Source of the DNA: CAYVVT01 sp964454335
GTDB taxonomy: Bacteria > Fidelibacterota > UBA8477 > JABMPR01
Assembly: GCA_964454335.1 (NCBI GenBank)
Contig: CAYVVT010000011.1
Coordinates: 30,289-94,288, forward strand
Length of the DNA: 64,000 nucleotides
Direction: 5' to 3'
Part shown: piece by piece, positions 45,614 to 54,153 of the stretch
Layout: the number at the start of each line of letters is the position of its first letter
How positions within the stretch are numbered: position 1 is the stretch's first letter
Translations under genes and position numbers: made by a program
The notes under the pieces: model-generated
Seen by the model: only the letters and a program-made list of their open reading frames with translations
Told to the model about the DNA's origin: nothing
The model's database searches: none

Positions 45614-47626
45614 CTACCTTATGAGCAATAACTTGATCGATCTCACAAGTTCAGGGGTTTCTAGTGTAAGGAAGAATACTCCTGAACTGAGTGGGTGACC
45701 TGACTGATCGATCCCATCCCAACTGACCTCATGATGACCTGCTGGTCTGATTGCTGAGATCAACTGTCTTACCAGACGACCGTTCACGTCATAGACGTTC
45801 ACCGAAACATTTGTGAGAACAGGAAGATGGAATGAGGCAGTCGTCGAGGGATTGAAGGGATTGGGAAATGCAGGGTAAAGCTGAGCAGAATGGGGTAACT
45901 GTCCTTGAGCACCCGGTCCCGAGCCTACGATATCCGCATTCACGAAATAATTGAATGTACCGTCATAATTTCCGATGGCCAGATCGAGATCCCCGTCGTC
46001 ATCCAGATCACCCAATGCCGGGGCAGCATTCTGTCCGGCAGTGATGCCCTGCACCACTGTGGGTCCTTCAAACCACAAGCCTTCAACATTCTCAAAGAAC
46101 TGGATCTCGTGAAAAAGATCACCGGTGAGAATATCAATGTCGCCGTCATGATCAAAATCCAGACAGCTGGGAACGCAGTTATTGCCTACATCCAGACCCT
46201 CAAAGAAGTTTACAATCTCCTCCCATACCGGAGTTTCAGCTGATCCGCTGTTCTCAAAATAATGCAATTCACCATCTTCATTGCCGGCGACAATATCAAA
46301 ATCATGATCATGATCCATGTCCACCAGCCGGGGTACGGAGAAGCCTCCCAGATTAACCCCCGCGAAGGCGTTCGACTCAAAGCTGAAACTGGTTCCGGTA
46401 TTCAGGTGCAGAAAGAGGTTCCCCGACAGATCCCCAACTACCGCATCTACCAGCAGATCACGATTCACATCAGCCAGGCTGATGGCACTATAGATGGAGT
46501 GGTCTATACTGGCGAAGCGACTGTGGTTGGCTTCCCAGGCGGGAGCATACAGGTTTCCCGTGTTCTGATAGTATTTGATATCACCGAGCTGACTGCCGCT
46601 CACCATGTCAAGGTCACCATCCCGGTCGAAATCGTAAATGAAGGGGGAACTGGCCACACCGACATCCAGTACGCCTCCGAAGAGTGTGTTGTTCGCAGTC
46701 CAGGTGGGATCATGCAAACCACCCGAATTGACGTAATAGGATAGCGGCCCGGAGGAGGTTCCATAGACCAGGTCCTGGAATCCGTTCCCGTTGAGGTCGC
46801 CAAGAGAGGGGGAATTCCAGTAGGTGGATTGCGCCAGTCCCGGGAAATAGGTTGGATTCTGCTGCCACTGCCACGAACTGCTGTCACCGATGTTCAGAAA
46901 GAACCTGAAGCCTGTACCGTCCCGCCCCACGAGCAGGTCGAGATCACCGTCGGCATCCAGATCATTGAGCCAGGGATAGGCGTAGAGACCCACGTCAGAC
47001 AGGTATTCATTGTTAGCTTCAGAAAACACAGCCGTCCCTGGATCACCAGTATTGGGATAGATACGGACCTCACCACTTTCGCTGAATCCCAGCACGAGAT
47101 CAGCATCTCCATCATCATCCAGGTCACCGAAGCTGGGTACTGGATTGGATCCTGCTTCCAGGTCTGCAAAATAGCCCTCGATGTGTTGAAAATCCGGCGA
47201 ACTCATACTCCCCGTGTTCTCATAATAATTCAAACCGGTGAAGCCTCCACAGATCAGGTCCAGATCCCCGTCACCATCCAGATCCGAGCAGACGCCCATC
47301 TCAGCATCCAGGGATTCTACCGCTCCAAAGAGATCTGGCCCTGGAACGAATGCAGGTACACTCGGGCTTCCGACGTTCTCCAGGTAGAGCGGACGATCCA
47401 CGGTGCTTCCCAGGATCATGTCAAGATCCCCGTCGGCATCGAGATCGAACAAGCGCGGTTGTGAGAATGGCAATGAGGGCACACCGCTGGGATTGAACAT
47501 GAAATCGTTCTGGATCCAGGGCTGACCGTGCAATGAGCCGGCACCCAGCATAAGTAGACCGGCGAGCAGAGATGGTATCGAAGGAGGATTCACGAGGATC
47601 ACAGGCCCTTTCATGATAGGTAACAT
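45614..47626 (-). CDS. FG-GAP/VCBS-repeat secreted protein with type IX sorting domain
   Basis: About 670 residues. The start is uncertain: ATG 47626 or 47614 both give a signal peptide ending SLHG with Gln next; a TTG frame extends to 47698. Ten calcium-type motifs (DLDGDGDLDLICGG, DLDADGDLDLLVGR and similar) spaced about 55 residues apart form an integrin-like propeller. The C-terminus has PAFPNPFNPSTTASFHLP ... SSGVFFLTL and ends KLLLIR, a sorting domain like that of the neighbouring kelch protein. Probably cell-surface or released, role unknown. Confidence 0.8.
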   Translation of the reverse strand: MLPIMKGPVILVNPPSIPSLLAGLLMLGAGSLHGQPWIQNDFMFNPSGVPSLPFSQPRLFDLDADGDLDMILGSTVDRPLYLENVGSPSVPAFVPGPDLFGAVESLDAEMGVCSDLDGDGDLDLICGGFTGLNYYENTGSMSSPDFQHIEGYFADLEAGSNPVPSFGDLDDDGDADLVLGFSESGEVRIYPNTGDPGTAVFSEANNEYLSDVGLYAYPWLNDLDADGDLDLLVGRDGTGFRFFLNIGDSSSWQWQQNPTYFPGLAQSTYWNSPSLGDLNGNGFQDLVYGTSSGPLSYYVNSGGLHDPTWTANNTLFGGVLDVGVASSPFIYDFDRDGDLDMVSGSQLGDIKYYQNTGNLYAPAWEANHSRFASIDHSIYSAISLADVNRDLLVDAVVGDLSGNLFLHLNTGTSFSFESNAFAGVNLGGFSVPRLVDMDHDHDFDIVAGNEDGELHYFENSGSAETPVWEEIVNFFEGLDVGNNCVPSCLDFDHDGDIDILTGDLFHEIQFFENVEGLWFEGPTVVQGITAGQNAAPALGDLDDDGDLDLAIGNYDGTFNYFVNADIVGSGPGAQGQLPHSAQLYPAFPNPFNPSTTASFHLPVLTNVSVNVYDVNGRLVRQLISAIRPAGHHEVSWDGIDQSGHPLSSGVFFLTLETPELVRSIKLLLIR

Positions 47627-47678
47627 ACGGCCGGTCCGGGCAGAGAACAAGTCCCGTGGAATGACCTCTTCCTGGAAA

Positions 47679-47696
47679 GAGACAGGCTTCTGTCTC
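47679..47696. repeat. Short perfect hairpin upstream of the FG-GAP gene
   Basis: GAGACAG (47679-47685), GCTT, CTGTCTC (47690-47696). It lies about 55-70 nt before the likely start and would fold in the mRNA leader or act as an operator. Confidence 0.3.
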
Positions 47697-47807
47697 AAAT
47701 CAGATGGAGCCCTTTGAGAGCTGGAACTGGTAGAAATGCAAATGAGCTGCCGGGTGGATCACTCCGACAGCTCATTCACTGCTTAATCGCCCTGATCGAA
47801 GAGGATC

Positions 47808-49364
47808 CTATTTCAGATAGGTCATCTTCCCGGTGAGTTGTGTATCTCCCGCAATGAGACGATACAGGTATATGCCGGATTCTACGGCCGTGCCAAGCTG
47901 GTCCAGACCGTTCCATACCATCTCATAGCTGCCAGCAGCCATGGCGGCATTCACCAGCTCAGTCACAAACTTTCCCTGGCCATTGTAGACCAGTAACTGT
48001 ACCCGCTGATCATGTGGGATCTGAAAGCTGATGGTGGTACTGGGATTGAATGGATTCGGAAAATTGTTGAGTGCATAGGTTTCAGGTACTGCTGCTCCAG
48101 CGATGCCCGTGACTGTCTGTACTGAATAGGATCCGGTCTCAGACGTTGTTACGCCGCCGGCATCATCAGTTGCCACCACCCAGTACTCCACATCAGCTGA
48201 TGCTTCCTGTGCCGGAATGGTACCGGAGTAGACATCACCGGAGGCTGACATCACGGCCAGCATCTCCACACCGCTGTTCACCACATAGTTCAGGATGACA
48301 TCGGTCACTGTCCCGTTATCTGTCACGGTGGCTGTCACTGTAACCGCCTGCACCGAAGTTGGATTGTCAGGTGCGTGGTCAAGATCGGCTATGACCGGTG
48401 CTGGATCCGGGAAAACAAAATCTGAGAGATAGCGTGGAAAGAGTTGGTACCCGTCAGTATAGGGTTCCGAGTTGTCATACTGACCGGCGATGGCCTGGAG
48501 TGTGAATTCCCCTTCAGGCTCTGCGGTGCCATCGATCTCGGTTTCCTTATCGATACGCATCACCATGGTTCCGCCGCTGGGATCAGTAATGTCCAGATTG
48601 GCGTTCTCACCCCCGTCCGGCCAGGGATCACCCCCCTGGATGCTCACACCATGAACGATGACCAGTTCCGATTCATAATCCTCACCGTTGGTGATGATCT
48701 CGGCGATGGTCAATTCCTGAAAGGCCGGTAAGGGATTGCCACTGCTCAGAATGGTGATATCCGCCGCCAGCAGCGGGACGACCTCCTTCTTGCCGTTATA
48801 GGTATCCAGGTTGCCGGTCACCAAGATCTCGTCTCCAGCGGTAAGACCCAATTCATCCGCAGCACTGAAGGAGAAAGTGAAAAGGATGATACCGCCGGTG
48901 GCATCCTGAAGCCCGTACTCGGTGGCACTGCCAAAATTCGGAGTGGTAATGATCCCCTGGACCATGACGGTCTCTCCATCATCCATGGCCCTCGCTTCGG
49001 CGATGCTGATCGTCTCCAGCGAGCCCAGCTCTGTGATCCATGTTTCGATGGCTGAGATCTCAGCCGGTGATAGCGCATTGCTGGGTGGCATCTGCTGGCC
49101 GTAGTTACCGCTGTTTGTGATCTTATTGTACAGCACTGAATTTGCGGCATCTCCGGGCGCTATCCGCAGCGCAGGTGCATAGTTCTGTGAAACGACGTCC
49201 ACCAGGTTATCGAAGCTGCTGCCGGCAGCCAGGCTGAGCCCACCACTGTTGCCATGACAACCAGAACAGTTCTGATTCCAGATGGGCTGGATCTCAGTCT
49301 CATAGTCAACCGCCCAGGCTGTGACACTCAGGAGCAAACAGGCCAAAACAAACATTCTTTTCAT
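47808..49364 (-). CDS. Secreted protein with cytochrome c domain, OB-like domain and type IX sorting tail
   Basis: GGAGG lies 6 nt before ATG 49364, which fixes the start; 518 residues. The signal peptide (ending AWA) is followed by a cytochrome-c-like domain with NCSGCHGNSGG (CxxCH) and a distal MPP that could give the Met ligand. Next is a lipocalin/OB-like domain (about 125-300; VMVQGIITTPNFGSATEYGLQD, DEILVTGNLDTYNGKKEV), as in DUF5689-type surface proteins. A second beta domain and a sorting domain (NNFPNPFNPSTTISFQIP ... ESGIYLYRL) follow. A haem protein in a type IX cargo suggests surface redox activity. A Fur-like box precedes the promoter. Confidence 0.78.
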   Translation of the reverse strand: MKRMFVLACLLLSVTAWAVDYETEIQPIWNQNCSGCHGNSGGLSLAAGSSFDNLVDVVSQNYAPALRIAPGDAANSVLYNKITNSGNYGQQMPPSNALSPAEISAIETWITELGSLETISIAEARAMDDGETVMVQGIITTPNFGSATEYGLQDATGGIILFTFSFSAADELGLTAGDEILVTGNLDTYNGKKEVVPLLAADITILSSGNPLPAFQELTIAEIITNGEDYESELVIVHGVSIQGGDPWPDGGENANLDITDPSGGTMVMRIDKETEIDGTAEPEGEFTLQAIAGQYDNSEPYTDGYQLFPRYLSDFVFPDPAPVIADLDHAPDNPTSVQAVTVTATVTDNGTVTDVILNYVVNSGVEMLAVMSASGDVYSGTIPAQEASADVEYWVVATDDAGGVTTSETGSYSVQTVTGIAGAAVPETYALNNFPNPFNPSTTISFQIPHDQRVQLLVYNGQGKFVTELVNAAMAAGSYEMVWNGLDQLGTAVESGIYLYRLIAGDTQLTGKMTYLK

Positions 49365-49410
49365 TGGGACCTCCAGGGTGAATGCAAATCGATCATCACT
49401 TGATGCTGCC

Positions 49411-49454
49411 ACGATAAACAATGATCAACGGATACTCAAGTGATAATAATTATC
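49411..49454 (-). promoter_or_regulatory. Promoter with Fur-like box for the cytochrome-domain protein
   Basis: Minus strand: TTGAGT (49439-49434), 17 nt, TATCGT (49416-49411). Directly upstream is TGATAAT-A-ATTATCG (49441-49455 in plus orientation), matching 14 of 15 positions of the 7-1-7 Fur consensus TGATAATNATTATCA. Confidence 0.5.
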
Positions 49455-49576
49455 GTTAATTAATTGTGTTCTGGGTCGTTTGGGAAGAAGTACAGGGGTT
49501 CATTGGATCTCAGATAAAAAGCATCCTTCCGGTAAACCGCACATCTGACTGCTTTTGAACGAAAACGGATGGTTTG

Positions 49577-51763
49577 CTAAGAGATCTCTTCGGATTTGAC
49601 GGTGACCGGAGACATCGCCAGGCGAAAATAGAAGATACTTCCCTTGGGATCACCGGTACGGTAGCCGATCTGACCGCCGTGGGCATCGATGATCATCTTC
49701 GAAACTGCCAGTCCAAGGCCGGTTCCCAGATCGAGAGCTTCATTCTTCTGCTCAAGCTGGGCGTATTTGTCAAAAATGGTGTCCTGGAATTCCTGGTTAA
49801 TCCCTGGTCCATCGTCTTCCACGGAAAATTCCATGGCCTGGCCTGCAAGGTCATCGATCACCTTCAAGCGGATAATCACCTTTGTGCTTTCGGGTGTATG
49901 TTTGATGGCGTTTCCAAGGAGATTGGTGATCACCTGCTCCATCTTGCGGGGATCACACATGCATTTGGGCAGATCCTCCTGATAGATGAAATCAACAGTG
50001 GTCTGTTTTTGCTCGGCGATAGGTTTCAGCATCTGAATGGATTGCGAGATCGTCGTTTTAAGATTCACGGATTCCTTGTTGATGGTCATCTTTCCGGCTT
50101 CAAATTTTGAAAAGTCCAGCATCTCATTCACCAGCAGCAACATCTTCTGGGAAGCCTGGGTGATGGTGGAGGCGATCTCCTTGATCTTGCTGGGTTCCTT
50201 GTTGCCCATCTTGAGTAATTCCGAGTAGCCAAAGACCGAGGTCAAGGGGCTGCGAAGATCATGAACGAGCATGGCTGTGAAGTCTGCCTTCATTTTCAGC
50301 ATGTTCTCCACCTTCTCCCTCTCGGCATTCCGGATCAATCGCTGGCGGTAAATGAGGAAACCAACGAACAACAGGGAAATGACTATGGAGAAGGTGAGGA
50401 TGCTCACCAGCAGGTTTGCCTTCTTGCGATAATCCAGTTCCTGGACCAGGTTCTTCTGCTTTAGCAGATCAAGTTCCTTGTTCTTCTTGTCCAGCTCATA
50501 GATGATCTCCAATTGAGCCAGCCGGCGGTTGCTCTGCTGTTCGTGGATCTCATCTCGTGTGGCCTGATAGCTCTGCAGGAAGGAAACCGCCAGATCTTCC
50601 TTGCCTGTACGGGAATAAACATCCGCCAACAGACGATAACATTCCTGCACCACGTCTTGGGCTTCGATACCCTGGGCAGTCTTCAATCCGCGCTGCAGGT
50701 AACTGGTAGCCTGTGTATAATCCTGAGCCCGTGCATAGGCTGCACCGATCTTCTGGAGGGAGTTGGCCAAAGCACGCTGACTTCCGGAAGCTTCCAGGAC
50801 CGTAACGGCCTCGTTGAAATTCTGAATGGCCTTTGAAAAATCACCAGCCTGCTGATAGATCTGTCCGATATGCAGAATGGAATTGGCAATGTTCACCGGT
50901 GTGTCGAAGATGCGTTTCAGGACCAGTGCCCTGGTCTGGTATTCCAGTGCGATCTGAAATTGTCCCTGTTCCTCAGCTAATTCTCCCATGCTGGCCAGCA
51001 TGGTGGCCAGGTTCAGTGAGTCGGCGTTGGATTCAGCTAATTGCAGACTCTCCCTGAATTGCGTGTCCGCATCCTCGAAATCACCACGGGCCAGATATAT
51101 GTGACCCAGCCTGTTCAGGGTTGAGATGGTGCCTTCGTCTGCTGGGAGTACACGATAGATCTCCAGGGCGCGCTCATGGAAGCGCAGGGCTTTCTCGGAC
51201 TGTTGCCAATCCTGATAGATATCACCGACCATACTCACGGTAGCGGCGACATTGTTCTGGTCATCGATATCCTCAAAGATCATCAATGCGCGCAGATGAC
51301 TTTCAAGTGCCTGGTCATTCTGGCTCAGATCCTCATAGATACGACCCAGATTGTTGTAGGAGAGGGCGATTCCCCCGACGTTACCGGCCTGCTCATAGAG
51401 TTGCAGTGCAGCATTGATGTGATCAAGAGCCATGCGGTAATCGCGTTGATTCCAGTAGTAGTAGCCAATGTTCTCATTGGCCCTGGCCTCCCCATTAGAA
51501 TGCCGCAGGGATTTGGCCAGATCGACGGCCAGTTCACCAAAGCGCAGGCTCTTGGGAGGATCAGTCAGCCGGTACGCTTTGGACAGTTCGTTCAGAATGT
51601 CCAGAGTCGCACGTTCCTCGGTGCTTTTGAGCTCCTGCTTGAGACTGTCAACGTCTGCAGCCCAGACTTGTCCGGCGCTGAACACCAGCATCATGATGAT
51701 GATCATGCCGATACGGGCTCTGGTCTTACTGAAGGGCAGGAAAGGGTATCGCGATTTTGTCAT
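49577..51763 (-). CDS. TPR-containing sensor histidine kinase
   Basis: 728 residues: signal peptide or first helix (GMIIIMMLVFSAGQVWA), about nine tetratricopeptide repeats (about 70-390, e.g. IALSYNNLGRIYEDLSQNDQALESH), a coiled coil (YELDKKNKELDLLKQKN), one membrane helix (NLLVSILTFSIVISLLFVGFLIY), HisKA with His501 in MLVHDLRSPLTSVFGYSELL, and a HATPase domain (NLLGNAIKHTPE, DDGPGI, GTGLGLAVSK). The periplasmic TPR part probably senses a protein partner. No response regulator is nearby, so it is an orphan kinase. It has its own upstream region and no close operon partner. Confidence 0.9.
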   Translation of the reverse strand: MTKSRYPFLPFSKTRARIGMIIIMMLVFSAGQVWAADVDSLKQELKSTEERATLDILNELSKAYRLTDPPKSLRFGELAVDLAKSLRHSNGEARANENIGYYYWNQRDYRMALDHINAALQLYEQAGNVGGIALSYNNLGRIYEDLSQNDQALESHLRALMIFEDIDDQNNVAATVSMVGDIYQDWQQSEKALRFHERALEIYRVLPADEGTISTLNRLGHIYLARGDFEDADTQFRESLQLAESNADSLNLATMLASMGELAEEQGQFQIALEYQTRALVLKRIFDTPVNIANSILHIGQIYQQAGDFSKAIQNFNEAVTVLEASGSQRALANSLQKIGAAYARAQDYTQATSYLQRGLKTAQGIEAQDVVQECYRLLADVYSRTGKEDLAVSFLQSYQATRDEIHEQQSNRRLAQLEIIYELDKKNKELDLLKQKNLVQELDYRKKANLLVSILTFSIVISLLFVGFLIYRQRLIRNAEREKVENMLKMKADFTAMLVHDLRSPLTSVFGYSELLKMGNKEPSKIKEIASTITQASQKMLLLVNEMLDFSKFEAGKMTINKESVNLKTTISQSIQMLKPIAEQKQTTVDFIYQEDLPKCMCDPRKMEQVITNLLGNAIKHTPESTKVIIRLKVIDDLAGQAMEFSVEDDGPGINQEFQDTIFDKYAQLEQKNEALDLGTGLGLAVSKMIIDAHGGQIGYRTGDPKGSIFYFRLAMSPVTVKSEEIS

Positions 51764-52418
51764 TTTCCAACTTCGCTTAGATATTTTTTCAGGTTGTTAG
51801 TATAGACATGGAGAAACGATTTCCCAAACAACTCCTGTTTGCATGTGATGATGAATTTAGCACTGGGAATCTGAAATGCAACCACGGCCAAGGTTTTGTC
51901 TGGGTGCATTGATCCCGTGCACACCCCGAGTGACTGTATCCTGGGCAGGAAGGGATTTTTTCCTGATGATTCTATGCACGAGGCTCGCCGGATTATGGGT
52001 GATCTCGCCTCAATGCAGTGCGCAGCCGCATCCACGAAACTCCCTGCCGTTCAATTAGATGATGACCAGCGTACTGAACAGTTCACCCGTTGCGTCATCC
52101 ATACAGCTTTGCGAGGTCAGGCTGATCTCCATCTTGACATCTTTGTTCTCGAACGATAAAGGTCAGGTGTTCATTGCAGGTCAGTACCAGCGCGGGATGT
52201 TGGACCTCTCGCAGCAAGGCGATCTGTGCCTGTCCCGGGATGGGAAGTGACAAATGCAGTAGCGCCAGGATGAACATGCAGGACTTGCTTCGTATCTAAT
52301 GCACCATCCAGTTCCTCCTCCTCTGAGAATCCAGTCCCCCTTCCTATCATTTTCGGTGAATGATATTGAATCTTAAGCCGGGAATAGCGCTCCCGACCAG
52401 CTGACCTTCAGCTGGCTT
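51764..52418. other. 655-base region with a decayed gene and no intact gene
   Basis: Short open frames here lack ribosome sites and recognisable families. The part at 52010-52277 looks like a decayed secreted-protein gene (separate entry). A TATACT -10 box on the minus strand lies near the kinase gene start (51803-51798), with no good -35. The right end carries a 22-nt-period direct repeat. Confidence 0.5.
52010..52277 (-). pseudogene. Remnant of a small secreted protein (COG3650-like C-terminus)
   Basis: On the minus strand ATG 52277 opens a signal-peptide-like start (MFILALLHLSLPIPGQAQ), but after a frame change near 52153 the coding sense continues in another frame as KDVKMEISLTSQSCMDDATGELF, is broken by TAA (52057-52055), and goes on as LNGREFRGCGCAL to a TGA at 52012. 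The pattern C.D..sg..(f/y)...v.lNgr...GCG.aL is that of small COG3650-type envelope proteins. At least one frameshift and one stop would be needed, so it is broken. The family match is a recollection of motif shape and could be chance. Confidence 0.4.
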
Positions 52419-52433
52419 TCAGCTGACCTTCAG
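52398..52433. repeat. Two-copy 14-bp direct repeat at the end of the YwaF-like gene
   Basis: CAGCTGACCTTCAG at 52398-52411 and again at 52420-52433, separated by 8 nt. The second copy encodes the gene's last residues, so the copy outside may be a slippage product. Confidence 0.6.
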
Positions 52434-53123
52434 TCTGTCCCGTATCCAGTACGGCGTATAAACAACCCAGAAGAACAAATAGCCCAGGATCATCACGAAG
52501 GGAATATGAAAGGGCGGTGCAGGCAGGATATCCATCAGTGAGCCCGCCAGGGGACGAAACCGCAGATAGAAGTAATTGGCCTCACCGCCGATGATGTAGT
52601 TCAAGGGCAGAACCACCAGCATGGCATAAAAGGAGATCTTGAACACCCGCCAGATGGACGGGACCGTGGGACGATGACCTTCGACAACGGTGAAATAAAG
52701 GGCCCCCATGAGCAGGATCCAGTGGGTCAGCATGTACATCTGGTAGTTGAGATCCGGCCAGCCCCAGGCCAGGTCGGGAGTCAGCATGGCCATGGATGCT
52801 CCGGCGAAGGTCCAGAAATAGATCACTTCGAAGGCCAGACCACGCTTTCCATTGATGAGGGCAATACCAATGATGAAGTTTGCTATCTGGCACATATGTA
52901 ATGGTAGCCAGATCTCCCAGGCCTCATTCATTATGAAGACCCCGATAAAGGGTTTGGCCGTTCCGTAGATGATCATGAAAACACCCAGGCTGACTGAGAA
53001 GATCCTCTTCAGGCGCTCGGACGCATAGTGTTTCAAACCGATGGGGATGGAAATGGAGAGCAACAGGACAAGGAATAGCGCGATCAGATGATCACGATTG
53101 AATAGTGCAAATGGCTCGGCCAT
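52419..53123 (-). CDS. TIGR02206/YwaF-like membrane protein
   Basis: A 234-residue polytopic protein with about seven helices. Family-like features are the start FNRDHLIALFLVLLL, the WLPLHMCQIANFIIGIAL segment, HWILLMGALYF and the late LNYIIGGEANYFYLRFRP. The family occurs widely in Firmicutes and others, with no firmly known function. Its 3' end carries a short direct repeat. Single gene, no operon partner. Confidence 0.75.
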   Translation of the reverse strand: MAEPFALFNRDHLIALFLVLLLSISIPIGLKHYASERLKRIFSVSLGVFMIIYGTAKPFIGVFIMNEAWEIWLPLHMCQIANFIIGIALINGKRGLAFEVIYFWTFAGASMAMLTPDLAWGWPDLNYQMYMLTHWILLMGALYFTVVEGHRPTVPSIWRVFKISFYAMLVVLPLNYIIGGEANYFYLRFRPLAGSLMDILPAPPFHIPFVMILGYLFFWVVYTPYWIRDRLKVS

Positions 53124-53222
53124 GGATGGTGTTCCTCACTGGCAATATCATGGATAGACAAGTTTGGACCTGAATATATCAGACCGGGGTGGAAAACCAA
53201 ATTCAGGGAAAGTCAGGTCACA

Positions 53223-54143
53223 TCAGGGTGTTGACTGTTCGGGAGGCACCAGGTGAATGGTGAGGTAAACCTCGTTCAGTGTCCCCGCGTATCCCAGGGC
53301 TCCGTTGTCGAAGAAATTCCGGGTCTCATGATTCAGCGGAAAGTCAAAGAGGAAATAGTGCCGGTAGAATTTCTCATCCATGGTACCAATGACAATGTCA
53401 TAGACACCAGGTTGATTTCCCTGCATGGAGAGAACAGGTCCCGGGAACGAGAAGGCCTGCGGCATTAAAGGTGGATCGGCCTCTCGCTGATAGAAATAGA
53501 CCGTATAGAAATAGGCCTCCGGATCCTCTGGCCAAATGACCACGGCAGTGTCAATGCTCATCGTGGTATGGATCACCGAATAGTCGGATATCCCCCCGAT
53601 TCCACAGGAGCAGGACTCCACTGAATCAGGGACAACATTAAGAAGTTCTATTGGTGCATCCGGGGAGAAGGATGTTGAGTAGACTTCGCCATCCGTAAGT
53701 ATCTTTAATGTGTACGTCTCCCCAACATCAAGGCTGAAATCCACGCGATCAAGTTTGTAACCCCCATAGCTCTGCGTGTCCTGGGCCGCAGCGAGAGAGT
53801 CCAGATCAGGCGGTCCATCGGGCTCATATTCGTCAAAATTGAAGTAAACATAGCTGGACGCGGAATCATGCCAGGAAAACGTGCTCAGTGTGTCGTTATT
53901 CCACAGCAGAACTGCTTCTGCATCTCGTAGGTGTGCGCCTTCGATGCTCATGGTATCCGTAATGGTAAATGTACGGTCAATGCGGAGAACCGATTTTCCC
54001 AGGTTCTGTGGATAGAAATCACCTTCTATCTTCAATTGTCCTTCATAATCCAGATTGAACTCTGTGGCCAGAAATTCCTCAGTACAATTCCAGATCGATC
54101 CCATTACGAGGAGCATCAGTAAAATATGTTTACAGGAATGCAT
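53223..54143 (-). CDS. DUF4249-like lipoprotein, partner of the TonB receptor
   Basis: A 306-residue lipoprotein (lipobox SIWNC, Cys20). Beta-rich body with YGGYKLDRVDFSLDVGETYTLKI and VYSTSFSPDAPIELLNVVPDS, features of DUF4249 proteins that pair with TonB receptors in Bacteroidota. A CSCG motif lies mid-protein. It starts 10 nt after the receptor gene upstream on the same strand, so the two are one unit. Probably an outer-leaflet substrate-binding lid or accessory; ligand unknown. Confidence 0.7.
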   Translation of the reverse strand: MHSCKHILLMLLVMGSIWNCTEEFLATEFNLDYEGQLKIEGDFYPQNLGKSVLRIDRTFTITDTMSIEGAHLRDAEAVLLWNNDTLSTFSWHDSASSYVYFNFDEYEPDGPPDLDSLAAAQDTQSYGGYKLDRVDFSLDVGETYTLKILTDGEVYSTSFSPDAPIELLNVVPDSVESCSCGIGGISDYSVIHTTMSIDTAVVIWPEDPEAYFYTVYFYQREADPPLMPQAFSFPGPVLSMQGNQPGVYDIVIGTMDEKFYRHYFLFDFPLNHETRNFFDNGALGYAGTLNEVYLTIHLVPPEQSTP

Positions 54144-54153
54144 CTGGTGCCTC

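Noticed and set aside
51896..52159. Plus-strand open frame of 87 codons in the gap before the YwaF-like gene
   Set aside because: No ribosome site, no family features, and it runs against the decayed gene.
52055..52277. Reading TGA as a sense codon in the broken gene
   Set aside because: Other genes in the window use TGA as a stop, for example in several ATGA overlaps, and a TAA is also in the way.
53253..53468. Small open frames opposite the DUF4249 and TonB genes
   Set aside because: Shadow frames of long, well-supported proteins.
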